From positions 1 to 59,418 of the forward strand of contig NZ_JHXK01000035.1 of NCBI RefSeq assembly GCF_000621745.1: a DNA stretch of 59,418 nt. Reading direction: 5' to 3'. The position numbers were made by a program, and so were the translations under genes. Under the pieces are notes generated by a model. That model was not told the DNA's origin. It ran no database searches and saw only the letters and a program-made list of their open reading frames with translations. This DNA comes from Clostridium beijerinckii HUN142 (GTDB lineage Bacteria > Bacillota > Clostridia > Clostridiales > Clostridiaceae). Of this stretch, positions 16,266 through 22,744 are shown piece after piece; the first letter of the stretch is position 1; each line of letters starts with the position of its first letter.

Positions 16266-16805
16266 ATGATACTAAGTGGTAAAGAGATAGAAAATAGATT
16301 AGGAAAAGATATAATAATAAATCCATATAATCCAAAACAATTAAATCCAAATAGCTACAACTTAAAATTACACAATGAAATGTTAGTTTATGATGATGAA
16401 CATATTTTAGATATGAAAAAAGAAAATAAATGCAACAGGATAATAATACCGAATGAAGGAATGGTATTGTGGCCAGGAAGATTGTATTTAGCTAGAACAG
16501 TTGAATATACCAAAACAAATAACTTAGTACCAATGCTAGAAGGTAGATCAAGTGTAGGAAGATTAGGCTTATATATTCATGTTACTGCTGGATTTGGTGA
16601 TGTAGGATTCAAAGGTTACTGGACATTAGAATTACAATGTGTACAGCCTATCAAAATATATCCTAATACTGAAATATGCCAAATATATTACCATACTATT
16701 TTAGGTGAATATGAAGCATATAAGAGTGGGAAATATCAAGATAATAAAGGCGTACAACCTAGTTTGATGTATAAAGATTTTGAGGTGAAATTATATGAAA
16801 GCTGA
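16266..16805 (+). CDS. dcd: dCTP deaminase (Dcd/dUTPase superfamily)
   Basis: A 179-residue enzyme with the Dcd signature: ILSGKEIENRLGKDIIINPY at the N-terminus, PNSYNLKLHNEMLVY, LEGRSSVGRLGLYIHVTAGF and DVGFKGYWTLELQCVQPIKI, including the conserved catalytic Glu. It converts dCTP to dUTP (or on to dUMP if bifunctional) and feeds dTTP synthesis, useful for an AT-rich phage. AAGAGGTGGGG supports ATG 16266 rather than the upstream ATG 16233. Confidence 0.92.
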   Translation: MILSGKEIENRLGKDIIINPYNPKQLNPNSYNLKLHNEMLVYDDEHILDMKKENKCNRIIIPNEGMVLWPGRLYLARTVEYTKTNNLVPMLEGRSSVGRLGLYIHVTAGFGDVGFKGYWTLELQCVQPIKIYPNTEICQIYYHTILGEYEAYKSGKYQDNKGVQPSLMYKDFEVKLYES

Positions 16806-17100
16806 ACAAATGGGACTAATGAAAGTTATTCAATTTCCTCAAAATAAGTTAAAAGAAAAAGAAATAAGAGAAAAATCTGAAAAGATGGAAGTTGCCTTTG
16901 AAATACTTAATTATTTAATTAAAAATGGATGTGATTTTCATATATTACTAAATGCAAAATATGTAGAAGTTTTATCTTCTTATGTTCCTAAGAATTCTAA
17001 ATATGCAATGTTAACATCAAACCTTGATGAAGCAGAAAAGATAAGAATATATGGTAAAGAAGTTTGCTTTTATCCTATAGAAGGGAATGAGCTTAAATGA
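16795..17100 (+). CDS. hypothetical protein
   Basis: A 101-residue protein (KVIQFPQNKLKEKEIREKSE) whose start overlaps dcd by 11 bases after TGAGGTG. Mixed helix and strand; no family recognised. Its stop is fused with the next ATG (ATGA). Confidence 0.6.
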   Translation: MKAEQMGLMKVIQFPQNKLKEKEIREKSEKMEVAFEILNYLIKNGCDFHILLNAKYVEVLSSYVPKNSKYAMLTSNLDEAEKIRIYGKEVCFYPIEGNELK

Positions 17101-17267
17101 AAAAGCATTGTGATAAAGAAGAATGTAAAAATTATTGGTCATGCAAGGTACTTAAGGATAGATTCAAAGTTAAAGAATGTGATCCTAATAGAATCTTTAT
17201 AGTTAATGCGAGGTATACAAGAGAGTTTATTAATAGGGCAGTATTGTTGAAGGGGTTGAGTGAATGA
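17097..17267 (+). CDS. small Cys-containing hypothetical protein
   Basis: A 56-residue ORF (MKKHCDKEECKNYWSCKVLK) with four Cys that could bind one zinc. It is joined by ATGA overlaps to both the preceding and following genes, so all three are probably translationally coupled. Confidence 0.6.
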   Translation: MKKHCDKEECKNYWSCKVLKDRFKVKECDPNRIFIVNARYTREFINRAVLLKGLSE

Positions 17268-17758
17268 TAGTTAAATGTATTAATGACCAAAGCGAAAAAC
17301 ACTTTAATTATTTAAGCAAATTGACCTCGAATAAGCTTCCTGGATTAACAAAGGATAAATTATATGAAGCAGAACAATCAAAGGAATATGAAGGCTATTT
17401 TGATGTTATAAACGACTTAGGAATTAAAGAAAGCTATAAAAAGGAGAGGTTTGAGGATATGGAAGTTTTAGATTACAAAGAGGAATACAAGAAATTAAAA
17501 GAAGAAAATGAAAAGTTAAATATTAAGCTTTCTGATTTTTCTCGATTTTATTTGCAAAATGGAGATTTTAAGAAAGAAAAAGAAAATGAAGAATTAAAAG
17601 CAGAAATTAATCAATTAAGAGATGATATACAACAATCTAATTTTAAACTAAAAGAATATGAATCTAAATTACCACAGCTTAAAGAACTTATTATAAAACT
17701 AGTAGATATAAACAAGTTTTTGGCAAGCAATATTTATGTTGAGGGATTGGAGGAATAA
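17264..17758 (+). CDS. hypothetical protein with C-terminal coiled coil
   Basis: A 164-residue protein. Residues 1-65 are a small globular part (MIVKCINDQSEKHFNYLSKL, with KLPGLTKDKLYEAEQSKEYE), similar to short phage domains that begin with 'vkCi...'. Residues 70-160 form a long coiled coil. Function unknown. Confidence 0.65.
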   Translation: MIVKCINDQSEKHFNYLSKLTSNKLPGLTKDKLYEAEQSKEYEGYFDVINDLGIKESYKKERFEDMEVLDYKEEYKKLKEENEKLNIKLSDFSRFYLQNGDFKKEKENEELKAEINQLRDDIQQSNFKLKEYESKLPQLKELIIKLVDINKFLASNIYVEGLEE

Positions 17759-17761
17759 GAA

Positions 17762-18175
17762 ATGGAGTATATAAGTGCAGAGGAATTTTTAAAACAACCT
17801 GAGGAAGTGCAAAATATATTCATTAATTATACTAGCAAACTTAATGATTGGGAAACAAGTTTATTTTCAGCAAGAGATGAGAAATTTAGAAAAAGTAAAT
17901 TCCCACTTTTAGGTTCACAGATAGATTTTTTCGTTAATGAATATGGTAAAGATATAATTCCACTACTAACAGAAGGGCAGCTAAGGAAGTTTATTTTAGA
18001 GAAAACCAAAATGCATTGTGTTGAAGTAAAAATGGTGTATTCAAGCTTTAAACACACAATCATTATAAGAAACGGTGATTTGTATTGGGAATTTAAAGAA
18101 GTAGATAGAGATTTGTTTCAAGCTCTTTGGAAGGTAGCTTTAGAAGTTGCAAAGGAGAGTGTAACAAATGAGTAA
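17762..18175 (+). CDS. hypothetical protein
   Basis: A 137-residue protein (EYISAEEFLKQPEEVQNIFI) with helical N-terminus and a beta-rich C-terminal region (MVYSSFKHTIIIRNGDLYWE). It overlaps the next ORF by 8 bases. No family recognised. Confidence 0.65.
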   Translation: MEYISAEEFLKQPEEVQNIFINYTSKLNDWETSLFSARDEKFRKSKFPLLGSQIDFFVNEYGKDIIPLLTEGQLRKFILEKTKMHCVEVKMVYSSFKHTIIIRNGDLYWEFKEVDRDLFQALWKVALEVAKESVTNE

Positions 18176-18449
18176 ATTAACAGGAGAATTAAGCTATAAA
18201 GACTGGATGATAATCAAACATGCATTAGAACAAAAGGTAAGTATAGGGCAAGGCTGTATGGATGCAGTAAACGAAGCTATAAAGGGATTAGATGAAAGCC
18301 AGTAAACAGTAGATAAATATAAAAAACAGGTAAAAGAATTACAGGAAGAAAAAGCAACACTTGAAAGAATAACTAAGCTTACAAATAACTTTAAAGATTA
18401 TATAAAAGGTAAAGAAAGACATTATGTAAGCAATCCTAATTGGATTTAA
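18168..18449 (+). pseudogene. small helical protein gene interrupted by an in-frame TAA
   Basis: The ATG at 18168 opens a 45-residue ORF ending at TAA 18303-18305. The same frame continues open for 47 more codons (TVDKYKKQVKELQEEKATLE, ending VSNPNWI) to TAA 18447. There is no new start or ribosome site after the stop, and the tail is a good coiled coil. A single CAA or AAA to TAA change would explain it. Either a nonsense mutation truncated a 93-residue protein, or the stop is read through. Confidence 0.6.
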
Positions 18450-18462
18450 GGAGGATTAAGAG

Positions 18463-18615
18463 ATGGATTCAATGTTAGCACTAGTATCAATATATTTTTT
18501 ATTCTTTGGATGGATACCAATTTTAGCGATAGGTTCAGTTATAAAAGGATGTATAAAGGCAAAAAGATGTAGCGAATGCACTTGCCATAATTGTGAAAAA
18601 GCTAAGGAGGATTAA
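18463..18615 (+). CDS. small single-pass membrane protein with Cys tail
   Basis: A 50-residue ORF after AAGGAGGA. Residues 3-27 form one membrane segment (LALVSIYFLFFGWIPILAIG), followed by a basic, Cys-rich tail with CSECTCHNCEK that could bind zinc on the cytoplasmic side. Function unknown. Confidence 0.65.
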   Translation: MDSMLALVSIYFLFFGWIPILAIGSVIKGCIKAKRCSECTCHNCEKAKED

Positions 18616-18618
18616 GCC

Positions 18619-18870
18619 ATGGAATTAGGACAAACAGTAAGAGTAACTAAAACTAAAGAAGGCAAAAACTCTAATACTATTAAGATAAATAATAGACCTG
18701 GAATTATATATGCTGTAGATAAGTTTAAGATAACAGTAGAGTTCAATAAAAATGGACAGGCGATATTTAGAGAGTCTTACAATCAAGCGGACATAATAGA
18801 GGGAATTGTAAAGATAGAGATTAAGAAGGGTAAAGAGTGGGTAACAGTCGATAAGAGTTATTTTAAGTAG
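18619..18870 (+). CDS. small beta-rich hypothetical protein
   Basis: An 83-residue basic protein (MELGQTVRVTKTKEGKNSNT) with an AAGGAGGA site inside the end of the preceding gene. The strand-rich pattern suggests an SH3- or OB-like barrel. No family recognised. Confidence 0.6.
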   Translation: MELGQTVRVTKTKEGKNSNTIKINNRPGIIYAVDKFKITVEFNKNGQAIFRESYNQADIIEGIVKIEIKKGKEWVTVDKSYFK

Positions 18871-18885
18871 AGGGGTAAAATAAAT

Positions 18886-19077
18886 ATGAAAAAGCTTATT
18901 TATTACAAAATAGATTTATGTTCGGATAAAGGCTTTAGAGAAGAAAATGCAGTAATAGAGACTAAAACAAATACAATGTCTATTGATGAGTGGAAAAAAT
19001 TTAATCGTGATGCTAGAGAGTGGAATAACACATATTGCAGACCTATTATCATAAATATTATGGATATAAGAGAGTAG
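18886..19077 (+). CDS. small hypothetical protein
   Basis: A 63-residue ORF (MKKLIYYKIDLCSDKGFREE) with AGAGGGG upstream. Mixed alpha/beta; no family recognised. Confidence 0.55.
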   Translation: MKKLIYYKIDLCSDKGFREENAVIETKTNTMSIDEWKKFNRDAREWNNTYCRPIIINIMDIRE

Positions 19078-19088
19078 GAGGAAGTTAG

Positions 19089-19283
19089 ATGTGGAGGGCA
19101 TACGTAACTTGCAAGGAGTGCAAGAAACAATTTGAATCAATGTCTAGAATAGAAACAATAGCAAAAGTAAAAAGAAATATAGTCCTATGGAATCACTACA
19201 GGAAAGAACACAACATGGATATATTTAGATTAATCATAAAAGGCAAAATTAAAAAGCACATAGATAATAAGTTTCGTAAATAA
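19089..19283 (+). CDS. small basic protein with CxxC pair
   Basis: A 64-residue basic protein (MWRAYVTCKECKKQFESMSR) with an N-terminal CKEC pair and HxxxH-like residues at about 38-41, resembling a single zinc finger. It may bind DNA or RNA. AGGAGGAAG precedes the start. Confidence 0.6.
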   Translation: MWRAYVTCKECKKQFESMSRIETIAKVKRNIVLWNHYRKEHNMDIFRLIIKGKIKKHIDNKFRK

Positions 19284-19294
19284 GGAGGTATTAC

Positions 19295-19816
19295 ATGGAT
19301 AAAGAACTATTCATAGAAACAGAAAATAAGGTGCGTAGATACTATCAAAAGGACAAGGTTATTAACTCTCTCAATAATAAGATAAACCTATTAGACAAGC
19401 AAATAAAAGCTATAGATGATGATTTAAAGAGCTGCAATATAAATATAGAACCAGGAATAAAACCAATTAGCTATGAAGAGAGGGTGCAAAGTTCTGGAGA
19501 TGGGTCAAGCTATGCAGAAAAAGAAGCTATGAGGTTAACAGAATACATGATAAAAAGAAAATGTGCTAAAGAAATGGAAAAGCAAAAGATTTTAGAGCAA
19601 ATAGATCAAATAGAACTTGACTGTAGCTATATTAAAGATGCAATAGAACCAATAAAAGGAGTGTTTAAAGAGTTACTTAAGATGAAATATGAAAAGGGAA
19701 TGGGAGAAATGCAAATAGGTAATACAATGAACTGGTCCCAATCAGAGATAAATAAGAAGAAAAGAAGGTTAATACAATTAATTGCAAATTGGGACCAGTG
19801 GAATAAAGTTTCGTGA
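19295..19816 (+). CDS. ArpU/RinA-like putative late transcription regulator
   Basis: A 173-residue protein: a long coiled coil (about 5-125) followed by a sigma-region-4-like HTH at the C-terminus (KYEKGMGEMQIGNTMNWSQS, then EINKKKRRLIQLIANW). Size, architecture and place at the end of the early operon, before the packaging genes, match phage late regulators of the ArpU/RinA type. It likely activates late gene transcription; the target promoter is not identified. AAGGAGG precedes the ATG. Confidence 0.75.
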   Translation: MDKELFIETENKVRRYYQKDKVINSLNNKINLLDKQIKAIDDDLKSCNINIEPGIKPISYEERVQSSGDGSSYAEKEAMRLTEYMIKRKCAKEMEKQKILEQIDQIELDCSYIKDAIEPIKGVFKELLKMKYEKGMGEMQIGNTMNWSQSEINKKKRRLIQLIANWDQWNKVS

Positions 19817-19826
19817 TATGTAGATT
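19809..19826 (+). repeat. dispersed motif A, copy 2
   Basis: TTCGTGATATGTAGATTT repeats 12039-12056 and, as there, covers the stop codon of the preceding gene. A short ORF and motif B (20146) follow. Confidence 0.6.
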
Positions 19827-19889
19827 TGACGTAGTAATTAATTGAAATAGTGTTCTTTAAAAATTGAATAATGCGGTATTTGCAAAATA

Positions 19890-19898
19890 TGTTATAAT
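19890..19898 (+). promoter_or_regulatory. extended -10 promoter for the 27-residue membrane peptide
   Basis: TGTTATAAT (extended -10, TATAAT at 19893-19898) lies 40 bases before the small ORF. A -35 at consensus spacing is poor; an upstream TTGAAT is 23 bp away. Confidence 0.5.
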
Positions 19899-19937
19899 TA
19901 ACTAAAAGACAAATAAGGATTTGAGAGGAGGATTTAA

Positions 19938-20021
19938 ATGAATATTGCCCTTTGGATTGCGATAGGTGCTACTTTTTTATGCATTTTTGTTGCTAACAAT
20001 AAAAAAGGTAAGAAGAGATAA
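19938..20021 (+). CDS. 27-residue single-pass membrane peptide
   Basis: MNIALWIAIGATFLCIFVAN followed by a short basic tail: one membrane segment with positive C-terminus. A near-ideal GAGAGGAGGA site and its own promoter and downstream terminators support expression. Size and design resemble small membrane toxins or regulators, but no family can be assigned. Confidence 0.6.
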   Translation: MNIALWIAIGATFLCIFVANNKKGKKR

Positions 20022-20081
20022 ATTCCAATTCTAGAGTTGCTTATAGATGTTATTATATTTGAGAATTTAATAGTAAATTAG

Positions 20082-20127
20082 AATATCGCACTATTCATAA
20101 CTAAGAATAGATTTGCGATATTTTTTA
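20082..20127 (+). terminator. rho-independent terminator
   Basis: AATATCGCA pairs with TGCGATATT, an inner CTATTC/GAATAG helix extends the stem, and a T-rich run (TTTTTTATT) follows. Confidence 0.8.
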
Positions 20128-20145
20128 TTATTTAAAATATTTCGC

Positions 20146-20162
20146 AATACTAAAAAATTAAG
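20146..20162 (+). repeat. dispersed motif B, copy 2
   Basis: AATACTAAAAAATTAAG, identical to 12263-12279. It overlaps the left arm of the following terminator. Confidence 0.55.
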
Positions 20163-20197
20163 CATCACATTTTATTGTAAGTGTGGTGCTTTTATTA
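20160..20197 (+). terminator. rho-independent terminator
   Basis: AAGCATCACA pairs with TGTGGTGCTT (one wobble), followed by TTTATTAT. With the terminator at 20082 it isolates the accessory island from the early operon. Confidence 0.8.
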
Positions 20198-20216
20198 TAC
20201 AATAGAATAAATAATA

Positions 20217-20230
20217 CGAACGGAGGTTCG
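20217..20230. promoter_or_regulatory. SOS-box-like palindrome over a ribosome binding site
   Basis: CGAACGGAGGTTCG is a perfect palindrome in its arms and fits the Gram-positive LexA/DinR consensus CGAACNNNNGTTCG. The central GGAG is the ribosome site of the gene starting at 20234. It may be a LexA operator, an RNA hairpin presenting the Shine-Dalgarno sequence in its loop, or both. Confidence 0.65.
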
Positions 20231-20233
20231 CAT

Positions 20234-20407
20234 ATGAAGTGTATAATATATTATAAAGATCAAGAAAATGTTTGTTTCTGTAATAAGTTAGAAGAATGCC
20301 CAAACTGTAATAGTAAAGATCATAGAAAAGACGATGAAGATACATGTGAAGTGGGACAAGGAGAGTTTTGCACATGTAGATTATGTGGATATGCTAAAAG
20401 AGCGTGA
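20234..20407 (+). CDS. small Cys-rich protein under SOS-box-like element
   Basis: A 57-residue protein with nine Cys, in pairs (CFCNKLEECPNC, later CTCRLCGYAKRA), so a likely double zinc-binding fold. ATG 20234 is preferred over a longer in-frame reading because CGGAGG is placed 8 bases before it. The overlapping SOS-like palindrome suggests induction with DNA damage. No family recognised. Confidence 0.65.
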   Translation: MKCIIYYKDQENVCFCNKLEECPNCNSKDHRKDDEDTCEVGQGEFCTCRLCGYAKRA

Positions 20408-20472
20408 TTTGGTGGAATAATATTGGAATAAAAAACGAATAATTTTTAGTTTTAAATGAGGTAGAATAGTAT

Positions 20473-20602
20473 TGTAAAGAATTCCTCAAAAGGAAATTTA
20501 CAGCCCTTATAATCTCTCAACCCCTTTTTATCAAATACCCTGTAAAGATGAAGGCTTAAGTTTATACTTGAGCGATATGTAGTCGATATGGGGTATTTTT
20601 TT
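20473..20602 (+). ncRNA. candidate structured RNA ending in a terminator
   Basis: In the 266-base gap before the FtsH-like gene: hairpin TGTAAA..TTCCT/AGGAA..TTTACA (20473-20502), then AAATACCC (20533-20540) pairing with GGGTATTT (20591-20598) around an inner helix GCTTAAG/CTTGAGC (20554-20573), and a T run. The closing stem with internal helices looks like a small multi-branched RNA whose end is the terminator. The direct repeat CGATATG lies inside. No known class recognised. Confidence 0.45.
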
Positions 20603-20618
20603 ATATTATTTTTATTTA

Positions 20619-20647
20619 TTGAAGGGAATTGCCTATTTCTGTATAAT
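20619..20647 (+). promoter_or_regulatory. sigma-A type promoter
   Basis: -35 TTGAAG (20619-20624), 17-bp spacer ending in TG, -10 TATAAT (20642-20647). It is well placed for the FtsH-extracellular-domain gene starting at 20674. Confidence 0.75.
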
Positions 20648-20673
20648 TGTATTATATGGAAGGGGATAAAATT

Positions 20674-20985
20674 ATGAAGGATAAAAAAACAGTTAAAATT
20701 ATTAGTGCAGTTTTTGTAATATTATTGTTATTGTCAGTTGCATATAATTTTCCTGAAAAGGCTACTATGGAGAAAGAAATTAGCTATAACGAATTTATTA
20801 ATTTATTAGATAAAAATGAAATTTCACAAGTTGTAATAAATGAAGACAATATTAAAATAATCCCCAAAAATAATTCGGAGTATAAGAACAAAATTTTATG
20901 TACAGCGAATATCAATGATGGGAAGTTGGTGTCAAAGCTTCAAGATTTACATGTGAGTTATAGCATTGTAGAAAAAGCTAAGTAA
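20674..20985 (+). CDS. membrane-anchored FtsH extracellular-domain protein without ATPase/protease
   Basis: A 103-residue protein: basic start, one membrane segment (IISAVFVILLLLSVAYNF, about 9-26), then a domain closely following the N-terminal extracellular region of FtsH proteases: ISYNEFINLLDKNEISQVVI, a short 'I..' strand, NNSEYKNKILC and the closing VSYSIVEK. The second membrane segment, AAA+ ATPase and HExxH protease of FtsH (600+ residues) are absent. It may insert into or poison host FtsH hexamers, as lambda CIII does by another route. Own promoter upstream and terminator downstream; ATG 20674 fits AAGGGG and the promoter. Confidence 0.75.
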   Translation: MKDKKTVKIISAVFVILLLLSVAYNFPEKATMEKEISYNEFINLLDKNEISQVVINEDNIKIIPKNNSEYKNKILCTANINDGKLVSKLQDLHVSYSIVEKAK

Positions 20986-21091
20986 GATCCTTACTTAATT
21001 ATATTTCTTATATTTATAGCTTTAGCAATATATTGCTCGTGTAACTAAATTTTTAAAACATAAAGGCAAATAGCGAAATAAATTATATTTT

Positions 21092-21118
21092 AGAACTCTA
21101 ACAAATAGGGTTCTTTTG
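21092..21118 (+). terminator. rho-independent terminator (AGAACYCT type)
   Basis: AGAACTCT pairs with AGGGTTCT (one wobble), then TTTTGTTG. The same stem sequence recurs at 21369 and 22491. Confidence 0.75.
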
Positions 21119-21157
21119 TTGTATTTGTGATATCAAAAAGGAATCTACCAAACTTTG

Positions 21158-21163
21158 TATAAT
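21158..21163 (+). promoter_or_regulatory. -10 element for the repeat-peptide gene
   Basis: TATAAT preceded by TTG, 28 bases before the ATG at 21192. No convincing -35 at 17 bp. Confidence 0.4.
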
Positions 21164-21191
21164 TATCTATATAGAGGGAGGTGAGAGAGTT

Positions 21192-21347
21192 ATGTATATA
21201 AAGAGATATGATGGTCCAAGCGGAAGAGGACTATATGAATCAGAAATCGGAAGCGGCAGAGGTTTATATGAATCTGAAATTGGTAGTACAAGAGGTTTTT
21301 ACGGACCAAGTGCAAGAGACTTTGAGACTACTGGCACAAGAGGATAA
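21192..21347 (+). CDS. 51-residue Gly/Arg/Tyr repeat peptide
   Basis: The peptide is built on an imperfect 11-residue repeat: GPSGRGLYESEI, GSGRGLYESEI, GSTRGFYGPS, ARDFETTGTRG. The repeat is also visible in the DNA (GGACTATATGAATCAGAAAT, then GGTTTATATGAATCTGAAAT). A near-ideal GAGGGAGGTGAGAG site, a -10 element and a tight terminator mark it as a real, strongly translated gene. Low complexity and RG/FY spacing suggest a disordered or self-associating peptide. No family recognised. Confidence 0.65.
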   Translation: MYIKRYDGPSGRGLYESEIGSGRGLYESEIGSTRGFYGPSARDFETTGTRG

Positions 21348-21368
21348 AAAATATATTGATAAAAAATA

Positions 21369-21396
21369 AGAGCCCTAGAAATAGGGTTCTTTTGTT
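21369..21396 (+). terminator. rho-independent terminator (AGAACYCT type)
   Basis: AGAGCCCT pairs with AGGGTTCT, loop AGAAAT, then TTTGTTTT. Confidence 0.78.
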
Positions 21397-21464
21397 TTAT
21401 TTGTAAAATATAAAAGGTATTTGATGATTTCTCTAGAATATAAACTCTAGAGAGGTGGAATAGT

Positions 21465-21704
21465 ATGATAGATAAACATATAGAGATAATTGATTTAACT
21501 TACCAACAGTATGAAGCATTAATTAAAATGCAAATGAAAGCATATTATAAGATATTCAATTCCTTTAAAGAGAATATAAGTGATCCGGAAAAAGTAGAAG
21601 AGTTTAATAGATGCATATTAAGTATTGATAAACAAATATTAAATGAACTTAATGGAATTAGCGATGATAATAAGGAATTTTTTAAATATTTAAAAGAAAA
21701 TTAG
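21465..21704 (+). CDS. small helical hypothetical protein
   Basis: A 79-residue acidic helical protein (MIDKHIEIIDLTYQQYEALI). Upstream, TCTCTAG/CTAGAGA forms a hairpin whose right arm touches the AGAGAGGTGG ribosome site, so translation may be modulated. No family recognised. Confidence 0.6.
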   Translation: MIDKHIEIIDLTYQQYEALIKMQMKAYYKIFNSFKENISDPEKVEEFNRCILSIDKQILNELNGISDDNKEFFKYLKEN

Positions 21705-21753
21705 AGGGAGTTATCTCTTTTTATAATTAGTTATATGAATGTAGGTGAGTTAC

Positions 21754-22485
21754 TTGGTTAATATAATGGAATATGCAAAAATACCGAGCGATGATGAGAT
21801 CCAAGAAATATTGAAACCTGTAAAAAGTAAATTTGAAAAGATTAATTTTTCACATACAAAGGTATCATTTACCAATATAGATCTAAAAGATTGGATTAAA
21901 GAATTCAATAACAGAGTAAATGATTTTCAAGTAAATTATGTATTTGTAATGGCTTATTACAACGAAGGAATCCCAGATGATAATTGGAAAGCTAAAACAG
22001 ATATAAACAAAGAGCAAATTAGATTTTTCCCTGAATTTGCAGATAAAGATTTTGCAATAAATTATTGGTTTGGTTTTTATGTGGATAGTTTGTTCGCAAG
22101 ATATTTAGGTCTTGTAGATGCGATATATCATATATTGAATTGTTATTATAAGCTTAATATTCATGACGGTATGGGGTATAATTTAGAAGTAATTGAGAGA
22201 ATCAAAAGTAAAAATAAAAAATTATCGGATTACTTAGCAAGTATTATTAAAGATAGAAGATTTAAAAGAACTAATGCGAATAGACAATCACAAATACATA
22301 ATTTTAGAAAAAATCAAATACATTATACTATTTCTAGAACAAAGAAAAATGGAGTCATAAGAAAGAATATCAAGTTAGAAAGGTATAAGACTTCGGCAGA
22401 ATTTGTTAAAGATATTAATGATAGCATTGGATTACTCAGTGAGATAGTATGTAATGTAAAAAAAGAAATTGGCGATATACAGTAG
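21754..22485 (+). CDS. HEPN-like protein (Cthe_2314 type, tentative)
   Basis: A 243-residue largely helical protein read from TTG after TAGGTGAG. FAINYWFGFYVDSLFARYLG and VDAIYHILNCYYKLN look like the first HEPN helices, and FRKNQIHYTISRTKK near residue 190 holds an R-x4-H motif, the catalytic signature of HEPN ribonucleases. HEPN domains are frequent in toxin and anti-phage systems. No partner antitoxin is obvious; the neighbouring 79-residue ORF (21465) could be one. It has its own terminator downstream. The family call is by eye. Confidence 0.55.
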   Translation: MVNIMEYAKIPSDDEIQEILKPVKSKFEKINFSHTKVSFTNIDLKDWIKEFNNRVNDFQVNYVFVMAYYNEGIPDDNWKAKTDINKEQIRFFPEFADKDFAINYWFGFYVDSLFARYLGLVDAIYHILNCYYKLNIHDGMGYNLEVIERIKSKNKKLSDYLASIIKDRRFKRTNANRQSQIHNFRKNQIHYTISRTKKNGVIRKNIKLERYKTSAEFVKDINDSIGLLSEIVCNVKKEIGDIQ

Positions 22486-22490
22486 AAACC

Positions 22491-22520
22491 AAGAACTCTA
22501 TTAATCTAGGGTTCTTTTTT
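22491..22520 (+). terminator. rho-independent terminator (AGAACYCT type)
   Basis: AAGAACTCT pairs with AGGGTTCTT, followed by TTTT. Third copy of the same stem within 1.4 kb. Confidence 0.8.
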
Positions 22521-22561
22521 AATGCAATAAAATATATTAAACTTAGAAAGGAGACCAATAC

Positions 22562-22744
22562 ATGAAAAAGAAACTAATCCTAAATTTAAAATTCAATAAC
22601 CAAGGGCAAGTGGAGTGTAGTAAGTCTCCTAGTCTATGTAAAGAGTGTAATAGTAAAGGTTGTGAACATATGACCTTATATTATTATCCATATAGTAAGA
22701 AAGAGATAGAAGAATGCTTTAAAAATAGTGATAGAAGAACATGA
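22562..22744 (+). CDS. small Cys-containing hypothetical protein
   Basis: A 60-residue basic protein (KKKLILNLKFNNQGQVECSK) with four Cys including CKECNSKGC, probably one zinc. AAAGGAG precedes the ATG; the stop overlaps the next start by four bases. Confidence 0.6.
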   Translation: MKKKLILNLKFNNQGQVECSKSPSLCKECNSKGCEHMTLYYYPYSKKEIEECFKNSDRRT

